Origin: Pegoplata infirma
Lineage: Eukaryota; Arthropoda; Insecta; Diptera; Anthomyiidae
Direction: 5' to 3'
Assembly (NCBI GenBank): GCA_963921195.1
Contig: OY992539.1
Location: 41,434,299-41,498,298, forward strand
Length of the DNA: 64,000 nucleotides
This document shows, piece after piece, positions 11,665-23,554 of the stretch (its first letter is position 1; each line of letters starts with the position of its first letter). Below the pieces are notes generated by a model. The model had not been told where the DNA came from. It saw only the letters and a list, made by a program, of their open reading frames with translations, and did not search any database. The position numbers and the translations under genes were made by a program.

Positions 11665-11732
11665 GGTTGTAAGTGGCTGCTGACGTTTTACGTTAGCACA
11701 CGTAGACTCTGAGGTACATTGTGATACCATGG
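11665..11732 (-). mobile_element. Ultrashort (68-bp) 3' tip of family A
   Basis: GGTTGTAAGTGGCTGCTGAC and the bases to 11732 match the last part of family A (compare 45004-45077) and nothing more. The copy is flanked by GCACTTA at 11658-11664 and 11733-11739, a 7-bp target duplication. It is therefore a complete, extremely 5'-truncated insertion. The hairpin has decayed: TGACG pairs with CGTTA rather than CGTCA. Confidence 0.75.
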
Positions 11733-11744
11733 GCACTTATTGTT

Positions 11745-11960
11745 AGTGGTACTGCACTTAATAGTACAATTTATAATAAGTTTGAATACTGATTAACTCC
11801 GAATAACTTTCTGAGTCGATTTAGCGATGTCTGTACGTTCGTCTGAATATCCTTCTGTTCAAAAATTTGGCTAAAATTTGAAACTTAAACTCCTTTTGGT
11901 ATAAAGACGAAACCTTTTGAAATTTGGATTATGGATTAATATAGATCCAAAAGCTGGTGT
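11745..11960 (+). repeat. Relic of dispersed TCTGTCTG-type repeat
   Basis: Sequence around GAGTCGATTTAGCGATGTCT and the following GTTCGTCTG matches the copy near 4790-4830 in order and strand. Boundaries are unclear. Non-coding. Confidence 0.5.
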
Positions 11961-13775
11961 AGATTGATGTATCGTCGATCTTGACCGGCTATAGTTTTCT
12001 GACTTGTTTTCTGCTAAAATTTTTTCCGAGACTTCCAGATAGTCGGCATATCTTTTAAGTAGACTTGGTCATTCTTCAGAAGATGTCATGTCATCCAAAG
12101 GATTGTTGATTCCACAGTTACCCAAGTGCTGCAATGGGTCCCCTGACATCTAACACTTCTTGCTACAGAAGTTCTGCTTTCCCGTATTGAACAAAATAAT
12201 AAATCTAAGTTCAACAACCTAAAGTGTAAAGTTTGTATGATTGTTAACATTTAAATACAATTTGTTTAGAAAAAAAAATAATAAACAAATCAGTCTGAAC
12301 TGAACATGGGCGCTCTCTTGAAATGTTGAAATAGAAGAATAATTTACATTTTTCATAAGGAAGACGACCAGACAAATAGACAGGAGTTGCATATATATTT
12401 TTTTCTTTTTCTAAGTTGATTTTGCAAGATTTACAACAGACATGATTTTGACTGACATTGTTTGACTGAATATTTGATTGTAATAAATGTACGAGTAGTT
12501 TCGTTTCGTTTACTTCTATTCTATTTTTCATCTTCTTTCTATAGATATTTTTTGAGCACAAGAACAATTGCCACAAATTGCTGCAACTTGTGATTTGTTT
12601 ATTGCAGTTCTTTCAGATATTTTTTTTTTTGTACGTTTTGAAGACTTGAGTGTGGGTGGCAGGTTACATTTTGCATAAATGATTAATTATGTTCAGGTAG
12701 AAAATAATAAATTCAAAGACTAATTGATTGAATGAAGGTAAAATGTATTCAATTAGAAGATTTATTGTCTTATAAAGGCACTTAATGAATATATAAATTC
12801 ATGTTAGTGCTAAAGGAAGTTTACAAATTGTTCAACTATTCTTTACTACTCAACTATTCTCTATCAACATTATATCCAGAACAAAGGAAAGATTTCAGAA
12901 CAGATCAGTGATGGATTCTTAGACATTCCAGCGATATATGTCTGTTGAATGTCTACTGATTTTGAGTCGATTGATTCGAGATTTCAAAAAATGTCGAAAA
13001 TCTAACGCAATATAATTTTTTTTAGCCCAAAAGTATGCACTCCTTTTTAAACAAAACACTGAAACCCTTTTGAATCAGCCTTTAGGTAAAATTTTTTTAT
13101 AATTTACATTTTTCAAACGTTGGCAACCCCCAATGAAATTTTATGCAAAAAATATTTGTAAAATACTACACTTAGAATTTGTATAGATTGTCAAATTAGA
13201 TACTAGTACTAATTTAATTGTTTGTTTTGGTATACTTAAAAATAATTTAAAATTTACCTAGAAAAAAACAATTACTGGCTAAATTAATTACCCCAAAAAG
13301 GTTTTAAATTCTAAACCTAAGATGTGGTTTTTTAAGAACTCTTAACAAAACAAAAAGTTGGTATTCTTAAGATACTTTACCTGATATGAGACACCAATTA
13401 ATATCTAAATTTTTGTTTTATTTTTGTTGTTACTTTAAATAGACATAATTTTAACATTATATGTACTAAAACATATCATATTTGTAGCATCATGTACTAA
13501 AAAGTCAAGTGTATACTTTAACAAACAATGAAAAAACAACCACATCATTTTTAACATTGTTTAAATAATTACTTGCAGGTTAGATATGATGTCACCTGTC
13601 AGAAGAGAAGAGTTTCAAAAACACACACACAAAAATGTGGGAAACTTTTGTTAACCAAAAACACTAAACAAAAATTGTATGACAGTTAACAAAGTACTTT
13701 TTCGTGTAATTATATTTTAAAAAACAAAAAAAAAAACTTATGTAGAACAAAACGACAGAATTTAAAAAAAAAACT
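11961..13775. other. A+T-rich DNA, no supported gene
   Basis: One 110-codon minus-strand frame (12244-12576) contains a CCKSC block but no recognisable family and ends in low-complexity sequence; I do not call it a gene. Sequence near 12945-13045 (CTGATTTTGAGTCG and later text) resembles 25735-25850, hinting at an old dispersed repeat. No promoter or terminator can be argued. Confidence 0.5.
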
Positions 13776-13779
13776 TAAG

Positions 13780-14290
13780 AACATAGAAGGCCAAAACTGT
13801 CGTGTAGTCTCACACTTCCATGTTCCCATATCAGATTTGTTGCCGTCGCGGAATAAAGCCGTATATTTTGCTTGCAAGTTTCTGGAGGCATACCAACACA
13901 TTCCAATTTCGTTGGAACCTGTAAGGTAGTTCCCAGTCTCTGTGCCCTCATTTAAACCATCTCATTTAAAGACGTGCTGCAGTTAAGGACATATTTTGTT
14001 TTCAGAAACATTGACTCCAGGGACTTGATCGCGGCTTGCCTGTCGGAATAGATGTTGACTACGGTTGTAGGCTGTAGAAAAGTCTGCCGCTTCTGTTATT
14101 GCCAGAAGTCTCTGCCTGGTAAACACTGAACTGATCTGGCAATCTTCGAGCCAGCCTAAATCCAAGCTCATTCGAATAGACTCCAAAGCTCACTTGTTCG
14201 TATGGCTTCGATCCATCTATGTTAACATTTGTAGAGGCTCCACTACACGGAATGCCCCTCATCAAGGTTTGTTCTAAAGGATGGTTTTTT
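13780..14290 (-). pseudogene. RNase H region relic, family A
   Basis: The minus-strand frame at 13710-13901 contains CETTRQFWPS, matching CETTRLIWPS of the intact A copy. The frames at 13983-14265 contain NIDGSKPYEQVSFGVYS and ARRLPDQFSVYQAE, matching the first RNase H block (TDGSRLHEQVGFGVYS). The T of TDGS is now I, and about 300 bases between the two parts are missing. No target duplication was found. Confidence 0.8.
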
Positions 14291-14349
14291 GCGTTGTTGT
14301 AGAGGAAACCAAATTTTAAGCAACCAGAAGGTTTTTAAAGACAACTCTA

Positions 14350-14515
14350 GGTTTTAAGTGAGTTTTCCTTTAGGATAGTTCACAGCAGCCTCCATCAAAA
14401 TTTACCTTCTAGTTTGGATAAGGCCAGATATGCCATAAATTTTAACAGGTTCCATCTTTGATTAGTCTCCTCAGCGGAATACTTTCGCAGGTTGCGCTTC
14501 ATCTGTAATGGCGGT
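14350..14515 (-). pseudogene. LOA/I-like C-terminal fragment
   Basis: The plus-strand text CATCTTTGATTAGTCTCC is shared with family A (45472-45490), where its complement encodes ETNQRW. The flanking bases differ more strongly, so this is a diverged A-related piece adjacent to but separate from the RNase H relic. Confidence 0.5.
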
Positions 14516-14614
14516 TACAAATATATAGAATATGATGAGATTGTCGAACGATTTCTCTGACACCATTGGGGTCTGTACAATTTCTCTATGATATTTTTGT
14601 TTTCGAACCCTTTC

Positions 14615-14858
14615 CAAAGATCCCTTCTCATTTTCGAACTGTCGTTTGTGGCTGTCACTATTCCTATTAGATCGGCAACCCAGGCCGGCCTGGAAGTTAT
14701 ACTAAGCATTTAGCGCGTGGATAACTACAACACAGTTGTTTTCGAACCCTTCTCATCAACTACCGTATGTGGGTGTCACTGGTGCTATTTGATCGGTACC
14801 GCAGGCCGGCCTGGAAGTTATACTAAACATTTAGCCCGTGGATAACTACACTACAGAA
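14615..14858. repeat. Direct duplication of a ~120-bp segment
   Basis: CAGGCCGGCCTGGAAGTTAT occurs at 14681 and 14802, followed in both by ACTAA(G/A)CATTTAGC(G/C)CGTGG and ATAACTACA. Upstream, TTTTCGAAC...GTGTCACT is also shared. Spacing is 121 bases. The second copy abuts the B element that starts near 14866. Confidence 0.8.
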
Positions 14859-14865
14859 GCAAAAT

Positions 14866-15800
14866 TTGCTCTCAGGTAAAGAAAATCGCAAAGGCTTAAG
14901 CAACGCTCGTGGAGACAATCGACCATATGCAGGCGGAACGAAACTGGAACAAAAACCCAACTACTTCTCACCGCAAACGAACTTTTACAGAACCTTCGAA
15001 GTCCAAATACCAACTAGGGAAGAATGGGCGGAAAACTATGTTATAACAGAGAATGCGATCTTAATCTTTACGGACGGATCAAAGATGGAGATGGATACGG
15101 GTTCGGGAGTATACTCTGAATGCTCCGAAATTAGTTCCCCATTGAGAATTCCGGACAAGTGTAGTGTTTTCCAGACTAAGGTACTTGCAATTGATAAAGC
15201 AGCGCAGATGATTGTGACAAGGGACCTACGTCCGTGCTCCATTAATATGTATCTTCCTGAATAGTCTTGCAGCTATGAAGGCCGTAGAACTAAACAGTGT
15301 ATAATCGTGAATTGTTAGGAACTGTATACAATCACTTTATCGAATCAGTCAGCACACAGTCAAGCTAATTTGGGTCCCTGGACATAGTGGGGTTGCTTGG
15401 AACGAATTGGCTAATGAATGTGCGAGAAACGGCTCCGAGTCGGTGGGAGAACGTGTTGAACCTGAGATATCAGGTTATTGTGGAATTCACGAACGAAATG
15501 GATAGGATGTCAGAGAATAGAATAAAGAATAAGTGGGCATTACAGACTACGTTCATAATATCGCGAATCCTATGGCCACTGCCAAATCCTAAGAGGACAG
15601 AAATTCTTCTTACTTTTGGCAAACGGATGGTTAGCCAATTAGTGGGAGAACTGACAGGACACTGCATAATCGTCGAAATGGCCGTGCGGGTTGTAATCTC
15701 TGACAGAGACTCTTGTAGGAGTTGTGGGAAGGTGGGGGAGAAGGAGTCAGTTAAGAACTTGTTCTGTAAATGTCCGGTTCTTATGAAGTGTCGCCTTTAG
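14866..15800 (+). pseudogene. RNase H and C-terminal domain, family B
   Basis: The first frame (14866-15264) contains ILIFTDGSKMEMDTGSGVYS with the first catalytic Asp, and KCSVFQTKVLAIDKA, where the second catalytic acidic residue (normally Glu after the Gln) is replaced by Lys. After a frame change the reading LIWVPGHSGV, then 15387-15800, continues to a Cys-rich end (CRSCGKVGEKESVKNLFCKC). RNase H removes element RNA during cDNA synthesis. The broken frame and the lost acidic residue make this copy inactive. Confidence 0.75.
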
Positions 15801-15995
15801 CATTTGGGGCAAAGATTTTTCGATGACCTGTTTTTCCTTAACGGTGTCTCATTGACGTCTCTAGCAAAATATCTCAGGGAATCGGGTTGGTTGGACCTTT
15901 TGTAAGAGGGGGAGTATGACTGTAACAATTGAGAGAATTACATGGCCTTCGAGTGAATTCGCCAAATGGCGAACACCCATCCAATCTAACCTAAC
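14866..15995 (+). mobile_element. 5'-truncated LOA/I-like element (family B) with 3' end
   Basis: It contains RNase H and the C-terminal Cys-rich region, then a 3' end with hairpin TTCGCCAAATGGCGAA (15958-15973) and the tail CCAATCTAACCTAACC. The frame changes between 15264 and 15387, so the copy is a pseudogene. Other B copies in the window are at 31021, 50095, 58886 and 60700. The domain order RT-RNase H-Cys motif matches the I superfamily (LOA-like). Confidence 0.8.
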
Positions 15996-16094
15996 CTTTA
16001 TAACATAACACACATAAATGTCATTGTGTTTCATTATTTTCGAACTCGAAGGTTAGGGACCTAGGGACCTTATCAGTCATCGAAGAGTTAAGAA

Positions 16095-16620
16095 CCATTA
16101 CGATTGTGGATGTGAATGCTTCTTTCGATACATGAAAACTTGTTCATTTTTACAGACATTACACTGAATTTGTATGACCAGATATTCGATATTTCTACTA
16201 ACCTTTCGTACAGATGATGCCGTTGGCTGCACAGTTCTGTGGATCAAGATAAAACATAAGGTTTTGTGTGAACTAAACTTGATCTCATTTGCACGACTGT
16301 ACTCAGAATGGTCAACAGGTCTTCATTATGTGTGTCATTTCGATACTTTGCTTTTAGTCCCAAACATGAAGGCTTGGGCTATGATCAAAGAAAATTGAAT
16401 GACAAATGTTTCTGCCATCTGCTAAAAATTTTGACTACAAAGGTCATTACGAAAAGGGTAAAAGAAGAACGACATTTTAGCGTTGGAATTCCTCCAGTTT
16501 CCATAAACTTTCCATACTTTCAGTTGCCAGAAAGAAATCACTTTTCAGAACATTCAGCATACAAAATTACTATACATTAAGACGTAAAAGACAAGAGATT
16601 TGAGGCTTAAGTAAAACATG
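16095..16620 (-). pseudogene. Highly decayed family D fragment
   Basis: TGCTTCTTTCGATACATGAA and GAATTTGTATGACCAGA align with 10344-10410 of family D, and GGTCATTACGAAAAGGGTAA with 10494-10520. Nothing codes across it. It is on the same strand as the 8990-11640 copy. Confidence 0.55.
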
Positions 16621-17540
16621 ATGTCAACAACGAGTAACAAAAGCTGACAAACTAGTTTAAAACTTTAAATTTTCATGCCCGAATTCACCAAAATCATTTT
16701 ACATCTTCAACAACCAAGTCAGTGATCCGTAGTGGTATTCCCGATGCTTGTACTTTGAGGAGTCATATTTACATCGAGGGTTCTTCCAAATGTCTCAAAG
16801 ACCTACGATTTAGTAGACCACTGAAAGTTAGTAGTGCACAAAAGTCAAGGTAGTGGTAAGCTGAGGTTGCCTTAAGAGTCGTCCTTTCTCCGTTACTGCG
16901 ATGTTTTGTGGTCGACTCAATTCTGGCTGTAGATTTTCACCAACAAGCTAATGCAAACAACTGGTTTAACAGGCATGGGTTATCTGTGAATCCAGCTTAG
17001 ATACAACACAGCGATCTTAAGATTCTAACGTTGAAGGGTGTTACTTTCCATTTGTCCACAGATGATAAGTTAACTAATATGTACCAAATGTGTTAAACGA
17101 AGTGTAACTGTGTCGGGGAGCCTTTGGAAAGAGCCTTTCTAAAACCAGCTAGGGGTGCACTGGATGTACCTTACAGTTGTCAGACATTTTGTGATGTCTG
17201 GTGGCCAAGAACGATGTGGAAATCCAATCTGCCTCAGCTTAGTGGACTATAGGATCAATGAGCAACATATAAGGCGCTTCTCTTGAAGTTATGTTGAACA
17301 TGATTTCCTTGGATCATGTGGCATGATGTTGCTATTAAATCTTTGTGCAGATTCCGTAAAAGTGTATCTACAATTCTGAACATGGTCGACTGTTTGATAG
17401 GCTTTCGGAACTTTGTCCGATGTTTGACAGGAGTTTGGCAGGAAATTCACTGTAACTTTCCGATCAGGCTGTAAAACTTCTCAAGAACTACTGTGATACT
17501 TTTTATGTGGACCATCTTAGGACTTCAATTCGGTCTGGAA
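16621..17540. other. Moderate-G+C unassigned stretch
   Basis: Composition is closer to the non-LTR relics than to the A+T-rich flanks, and it leads into an RNase H relic. No motif can be read confidently in any frame. Probably badly decayed retroelement sequence. Confidence 0.35.
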
Positions 17541-17840
17541 GCTAAGTACCTACTCTCATGCTTTATTCAAAATGGCAACCGTTTATCGGACTGAAGTGTT
17601 AGATATTATAGACTTAGCGACTTAATTAGAATAGATAAATAAATATCTGCAGTGACAGCCAAGCTGCTCTAAAGGAACGGAAATCTTCTGTCACTTCTTC
17701 TAAGATTGTCCAGGATTAGGGGCAGACTCAATTAGGTCGCATGTAGAAACAGGGTCAGTAATTTATAGCTTCCGGATAAAAGTAGTATACCAGGAAATGA
17801 AATTGCCAATTCTTTGATATACATTGACTTCTATACGCAC
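17541..17840 (+). pseudogene. RNase H relic (LOA/I-like)
   Basis: Plus-strand reading gives ATVYRTEVLDIIDLAT, equivalent to the CSVYQAEMLAIKE block with its catalytic Glu, then in another frame CSDSQAALKERKSSV, equivalent to the YTDSQAAVKSL block with its catalytic Asp. A later piece (ccaggaaatgaaattgcc) recalls PGNEIA. Family E or a relative is the best guess. Stops and shifts abound. Confidence 0.6.
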
Positions 17841-19424
17841 AACGCATTACAGTGAAACTGGTTTCTCAGCCAAACTTGTTGTTTGTAAGTTCCACTTCCC
17901 GCAGTTGTCTTCCCGATCAGCTACGATATAATAACGTTTAAACTAAATGTCTATAAACACAATCCCTCTTTTTATGTCCTTATCACTTATTTTGGCTCAA
18001 AGAAGAACAAAAACCGATTCTCAGTTTAGTATAGTCTTGACGTGCATGATCAAATGGTCTACAAAATTTGACATGGAAGAATACAAAATGTTTTGCGATA
18101 TGACCAGAAATGAAAGTAGGTAACTATATACTCAATCTGACTAGCACAGACAGTCGTAGAATTTTAAGCATAATTAGGGGAGACAACGCCTGTGCTTGTC
18201 ATATGATAAGGGGTTGTAAGTTGTTAATCTTGAGGATGAAGACGCAACGGAACAATCGTCTGTTGTTTCCCAGCTTTCTTAAGAGACAGACTGCTGCTAA
18301 TGGTTTTTGATATACTGTCAATGGACCAAGCCCATGGACTTTCCTGTCTAATATTATTAGGTTTTTGAAAACAACTGAGGATTTCAGAGTGCTTGACTCT
18401 TAACTTTTTTGATTTCCTTTCTAGGGTTTCAAAGAACTATTTTAAGTTTCAGTGACTTATGTTAAATTTGTCTAGTTTTCTTTGGAGCATGTACAATCCA
18501 CCCCAAACTCAACGGTTTCTAAAACTAGGTAAAATTAAAAAAAAAAACTATTTCCAACAACTTAAGTCTATTACAAAAAAAAAAACTTGTAGTTCTTTAA
18601 ACGAAGCAAAAACTTAAATGACAGCTTACTAATAGTCAACATTGTTGCCTCAATTGTTCATCAACACAAACTACCTTCTTAAATGACATTCACAACAAAT
18701 TTGTTAAAAGTGGAAAAAAAGCTATTAAAACATTACCCATACCATGTCATGTCACGTCAAATACAACAATGTCTTTGGTATACAACAGCATAGACATTTG
18801 AAACAATCTACTATAATCATCAATATGGCCATCATCGTCTCATTATCATCAGCATCAAAAGTTGTTGTTGAATTTGTATTTTGTGGTCCATCTAACAATA
18901 CATATTTTTTTTTTTGGGGAAATTTATATTTAAGTACAAAAGGACTTTTTTCTATTGTTGCTTAAAAGAAAAACCTTAAGTTTTGTCATCCTTCAGAACA
19001 TTGATGTCTTAATAATCTTTTGTGTCAAAACTACTCTAAACTGATGTCTTCTTATTTTTTTGACAATACCAAAATTAAGACCCTCTTAAGAACAACATAG
19101 CGTAAACATAAATGGCGAGTGGTTACCATCACCACCAACATCACAACACATAAAGCGCCCAACTCCAACCATCACCAACATCATAATCCCAGCAAAATTT
19201 TGCGTTTCAAACAATCTGTTTTAGAACCCATTATATTATCCTTGAAACGATTCTACCTAACATTCCAGAATCAATAATATTTGTTTGAAATTGTACTAAA
19301 AGCAATCGTTTTTAGAGCACACTGAGGGGAAAAACATGTTTAAATCAGAATCATCCTTTCGAGATTTTATTCATTATTCTGCTTAATTTTAATATTTTCT
19401 TACATTAAAACATTTAACTCTCGA
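17841..19424. other. A+T-rich DNA without recognisable gene
   Basis: A poly-A-rich centre near 18530-18590, simple CAT/CAC-rich text near 19120-19190, and short open frames only. I see no terminal repeats or splice-site pairs worth calling. Confidence 0.5.
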
Positions 19425-19985
19425 AACTTGGAGCAGATGGCATAGGTACCACCATAATGCTTTCACCGCCACTGCAGCATTACAAACTAAAACGAAATAC
19501 CCTTACTGTCGCCAAGGCAAATCGAAGATGGAGGGAACTTGGGACAAGTCGTATAAGCAGAATTTTATGGCCACGCTATGATTTAGGAAGAACTAAATTC
19601 TTACTTACACTTACGAGAATAGAATGTCGTATGTTGACAAGTTTAATAACTGGACACTGTCTTGTCGGAAAACATGCCAAGAACATGAATCTTATTACGG
19701 ACGCAAGCTGCAAAAGGTGCGAGACACCAGACGTCGAGGAGACCATTGAACACATCTGTGTCACTGCCCGGCTTTGGCACGAACTCGGCTATAAATTAAA
19801 GGAAATTCACAGTTCGAGACTTTGGAGGAAATTACGAGGATAGACCTGAAAAGTTTAAAACAATTCGCAATGAAGGTCAATGTATTTTGTTTACATCGAT
19901 AAGCGGAAAAAGTTTTGTGGTATCGCAATGGACCAATCGGTCTATGCGGAGTGCCCATCTGGCACCGCCACCCTAACCTAACTTA
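19425..19985 (+). mobile_element. LOA/I-like element 3' part (family E)
   Basis: The 128-codon frame 19457-19843 holds LQHYKLKRNTLTVAKANRR, ISRILWP, SLITGHCLVGKH and CKRCETPDVEETIEHICV, the same C-terminal layout as family A (ITGHCLIGKH, CRSC...HFICHC). The 3' end has the hairpin GTGCCCATCTGGCAC (19951-19965) followed by CGCCACCCTAACCTAACTTA. A second E copy lies at 23945-24375. Confidence 0.75.
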
Positions 19986-20700
19986 CATTGAAAACTTTAT
20001 TGTCATAATCCGTTCCAAAAAATGTTCCTGGTTTAAAAAAAAAACTTCCATCTCCAACCACGGACTGCCTACAAAATGTATGGTTTTGTATTTAATGTGA
20101 CAACCATTTAGAAAAGATATTAGCATTAATTAACTAAAATGTCTGTCTGTCCGTCCGTCGGTTTATTTTTTTTTGTTATATGTTGAACATGCTTTAAGAG
20201 ATTAATGTATACTTATCTTTTAATAATACATATTCCAATGTGGTACTTGGAAATATGTCTATGAATTCTTTGTTAGTCTGATATTAATTGTATCATTAAA
20301 AGCATAAGACTCTACTGCTATCATAGACACTATTGTGTGGTTATTCCACAAAAGCACTTAAGTACGACCATAGTCTCAATTGTTGGCAAAACTATTTTAA
20401 TGGTTTTTTAACCATAGAAACTGTTTTAGATTTTTGTTTTGTTTTTGGAAAAACTTTTTTTTTCCATCTCTCTTTCTCCCCCACAATTGTATAAAGTTTT
20501 AAGAAACATTATTGAAAAGTTTTTTTTTAATTGTACTCGCTAAAAGAATAATGAATAATATATGTGGTATAACACCATTCGACACGACTTTGCATCCATG
20601 ATAAAACTGATTCTTAAAATAGGGATACAAAAACTGCCTATGCCTTGTCATTCCATATGCAACAAATCGAATCACACTACTGAACAGTTTGAAGAACAAA
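19986..20700. other. A+T-rich DNA, no supported feature
   Basis: A TGTCTGTCTGTCCGTCCGTC tract at about 20140-20160 looks like a scrap of the dispersed fly repeat. The rest is low complexity. Confidence 0.5.
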
Positions 20701-20744
20701 CTTGATACGACTGGGAGGCGTTCTTACCTGGTTAATTGAAATTG

Positions 20745-21640
20745 TTCTAGTGATCACAAATCTGTTCTCCAAACTTTTCCATCACATCAGGTTTTTGAGA
20801 AAATTGAGTTCAAAGTTCAAAAACTTATAGCGGAGTAACCCGATGTGGTAGCGACCTAAGAATAGGTCGAGGGTTAAGCTTAAACATTGCTCTTAAGTAT
20901 ACTGAACTCATTTGGTCAGTCGCTTTTACCCTTAGGGAACGAATGGTCTCTCAATAATGTCTTATTACCAAAAAAAAAAATATTTTTTTCAATACAAACC
21001 ATATGAAAAAAAGCTCGAGCAATTGGAACGCCATCTTATTCACAAGATTAAAATTATTCTCCTAGTCTCAAATCCAGTCTCTGGTCTCAAATCCAGTTCC
21101 AGTTACATCAGGTTTTTGAGAAATTTGAAATACTAAAAAATCTTGTGTGCGAACATATTTGGCTACTCATATTGGATGAACCCGATTTGCCGACGACTTA
21201 AAAATATGTCAAGGGTGAAGCTCAAGCATTGCTCTATAAGATTTATGACTCATTTCGTCATTCACTTTAACCGTTGGAGCACCAATTGTCTTTAAATAAG
21301 GTATTTTTCCCAAAAACGTTTTTTTTCGATACTGGGAAATGAGATATCGTTGAAAGACAATTAAAACCCAAAGGGTTAAGGCGACTGACCAAAAGAGTTC
21401 TGCATCTTAAAGAGTATTGTTTAAGCTTTACCCTCGACTGATTTTGAAGTCGCCATCAAATAAAGTTGCCATCAAATCGAATTTCCAAAAATGCACAAAA
21501 CGGCGAATTTTTAACTTTAACCTCAATTTTCTTAAAACCTGCTGTGATGGAAAAGTTTGGGTACCGATTTTTTTACAGGAAGAACTAAGTATTGTAATAA
21601 TGTGTATAAAGTGTAGGTCGAGTTTCAGTCGCAATTGCGA
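20745..21640. mobile_element. Foldback element with internal direct repeats (family FB2)
   Basis: CCAAACTTTTCCATCACATC followed by AGGTTTTTGAG (20774-) pairs with the reverse-complementary end at about 21525-21565 (CTGTGATGGAAAAGTTTGG). Inside, AACCCGAT...GTCAGTCGC at about 20837-20930 repeats at about 21178-21270 and occurs inverted at about 21369-21460 (AAGGCGACTGACC...CCCTCGACTG). The TIR resembles that of 48878-49445 (CTATCACGTCAGGATTTTGAG). No coding potential. Confidence 0.65.
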
Positions 21641-21712
21641 TGTTTAATAGTGTTATTGGTCTACGACCTCATAAAGCATATTTTTTTCGTAGTCCTCGTT
21701 CGATTTTAAGTC

Positions 21713-22365
21713 GTTCTACACCATTTACAGATGTAATTCGAAAAAGATCAATTGTAATTCGAAGATTCTATTTGTAATTCGAAGATTCCATTTGTAATTC
21801 GAAGATTCCATTTGTATTTCGAAGATTCCATTTGTAATTTGAATACTCCAATTGTAATTCGAAGATTCCATTTGTAATTCGAAGATTTGAAAAAGATCAA
21901 TTGTAATTCGAAAAAGAGCAATTGTAATTCGTAAAAGATCAATTGTAATTCGTAAAAGATCAATTGTAATTCGTAAAAGATCAATTGTAATTCGAAGATT
22001 CCAATTGTAGTTCGAAAAATATCAATTGTATTTCCATTGATATTTTTCGAATTACAATTGGAATCTTCGAATTACAATTGATCTTTTACGAATTACAATT
22101 GATCTTTTACGAATTACAATTGATCTTTTTCGAATTACAATTGATCTTTTGCGAATTACAATTGATATTTTTCCAATTACAATTGGAATCTTCGAATTAC
22201 AAATGGAATCTTCGAATTACAATTGGAGTATTCGAATTACAAATGGAATCTTCGAATTACAAATGGAATCTTCGAATTACAAATGGAATCTTCCAATTAC
22301 AAATAGAATCTTCGAATTACAACAATTGATCTTTTTCGAATTACATCTGTAAATGGTGTAGTGAT
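21713..22365. mobile_element. Palindromic minisatellite foldback (family FB3)
   Basis: ACACCATTTACAGATGTAAT at the left is complementary to ATTACATCTGTAAATGGTGT at the right. Each arm consists of about 20-bp units of TGTAATTCGAAGATTCCATT and TGTAATTCGAAAAAGATCAA type, and the two arms are inverted about a centre near 22035. Other copies are at 41058-41171 and 51744-52931. A TA duplication is possible but not provable. The short open frames are by-products of the units. Confidence 0.85.
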
Positions 22366-22439
22366 GTTTGTCCAATTAAATCGCCGTAAATAGTAAAAGT
22401 TGTATAATTTTTATCGTCAGGTGAAGTTTATTTTTGTGC

Positions 22440-22562
22440 CCTCCAACCACAGTAACTCATTGAGATATCGGTCGGGGTCCCCATAATGTAAATATTATTG
22501 ATCAGTGATAAATTCCAAGACATTCTAAGAATGTCGGTCCGTCCGTCCGTGTTGAGCTATTT
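22440..22562 (+). repeat. Family C fragment
   Basis: GAGATATCGGTCGGGGTCCC, the CATAATGTAAATATT block and GTCGGTCCGTCCGTCCGTG follow the order of the first half of family C (36350-36440). A 21-base direct duplication (GTTGAGCTATTTGCCGCACA) lies immediately after it at about 22550-22592. Confidence 0.55.
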
Positions 22563-22589
22563 GCCGCACACGTTGAGCTATTTGCCGCA

Positions 22590-22796
22590 CATAACGATCT
22601 TGCGCAACTTGTGAATGAGCCAACACACAATGCGTGTGTTAAAGGGCAGTCACGTAATACTCTCGAGCTCTGCCTCACTTCCCACCCTGAAAAGTATGAA
22701 GTGAAAATACTTGCTCTTCTCGGAAATGCGTATCACAATACTGTGTATACGTCTTTTGCATATTCTACTCTTCGTCGCGTCGAAAGCGTTCAGTAA
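22590..22796 (+). pseudogene. Endonuclease C-terminal fragment, family D
   Basis: Readable as LVNEPTHNACVKGQSRNTLE, then LCLTSHPEKYEV and LLGNAYHNTVYTSFAY. This matches the end of APE endonucleases of Jockey/CR1-like elements, where the usual wording is NTLDLFLTS and a GxSDHxxV block. The catalytic His equivalent is present as AYH, but the preceding Asp is replaced by Tyr, so it would be inactive. Ends in a stop near 22796. Confidence 0.7.
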
Positions 22797-23149
22797 TTGA
22801 CGTTCGAATAAGAACGTCGTTAATGATCTGCATCGCAAAAAGATGAGACCTTAGTGTGCTGAAGTACTTAGACGCGAAAAGGTTTTATACTAATGGCGCC
22901 TACGTGCGAAAGTATTTTCTGCTTCTCGGGACAGTAAGACCTGTTGGTAGTTCGTTAAACGAGTAAGGCCAACCTCTTCGTTGAACTCTTTGCAAGAAAT
23001 TTTTTCTTGCCGGAAAGCGATAAGCCACTGCCCGTTTTCGAAAAGGGTATCCTATACTATGCCTACGATTTTCCTTCGAGCCCGAGCAGTCAAAAGGGTT
23101 CTTGAGATCACAACGTTAATAAATCACCGAGGCCGGCATATCAGCACTG

Positions 23150-23554
23150 GTGCTGCAAAAGTGTTCTTCTACGTTAGCGTGTCTATTGGCAAACCTTTTC
23201 AATTCTTCGCACTGTGCGATAGTCTTCCCTCATGCAGGACACCTCTGCGCTGTCCAAAGTAAAGGAGAGATTTTCTATCCAAATGTGGGATCCGGTCCAT
23301 CCACCACGTTGCTGAGAGTAAAGTGGTTGCTTAAGAAATTTCCAAGGCGTTCAAATGAGTTTCAGTATAACTCAGGAGTACCACAAGGTTCTGTTCTTTC
23401 TCCTACTCTATTCCTCATTTATATTAATGACCTTCTTGGTCAGACCTTCAATCCGATCTACTCTGTTGCAGATGACAGCAAGCTCTACGATCACAGGCCA
23501 AGCTCTAATGCGATAGCGGACGTGCGGCAGAACCTGAATGATGCACTCAATTAA
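23150..23554 (+). pseudogene. RT core with deletion, family D
   Basis: The 134-codon frame joins an RT start (MLQKCSSTLACLLANLF) to motif B (YNSGVPQGSVLSPTLFLIYI at about 23366-23425) and motif C (SVADDSKLY at about 23462-23490). Motif A is missing or unrecognisable in the degenerate middle. The frame happens to stay open across the deletion. Not functional. Confidence 0.75.

Noticed and set aside
12244..12576. 110-codon minus-strand frame with CCKSC as a zinc protein
   Set aside because: The Cys residues do not form a known spacing and the end is low complexity.
21713..22365. CRISPR-like regular repeats
   Set aside because: Units are contiguous without unique spacers and the halves are mirror images; the genome is eukaryotic.
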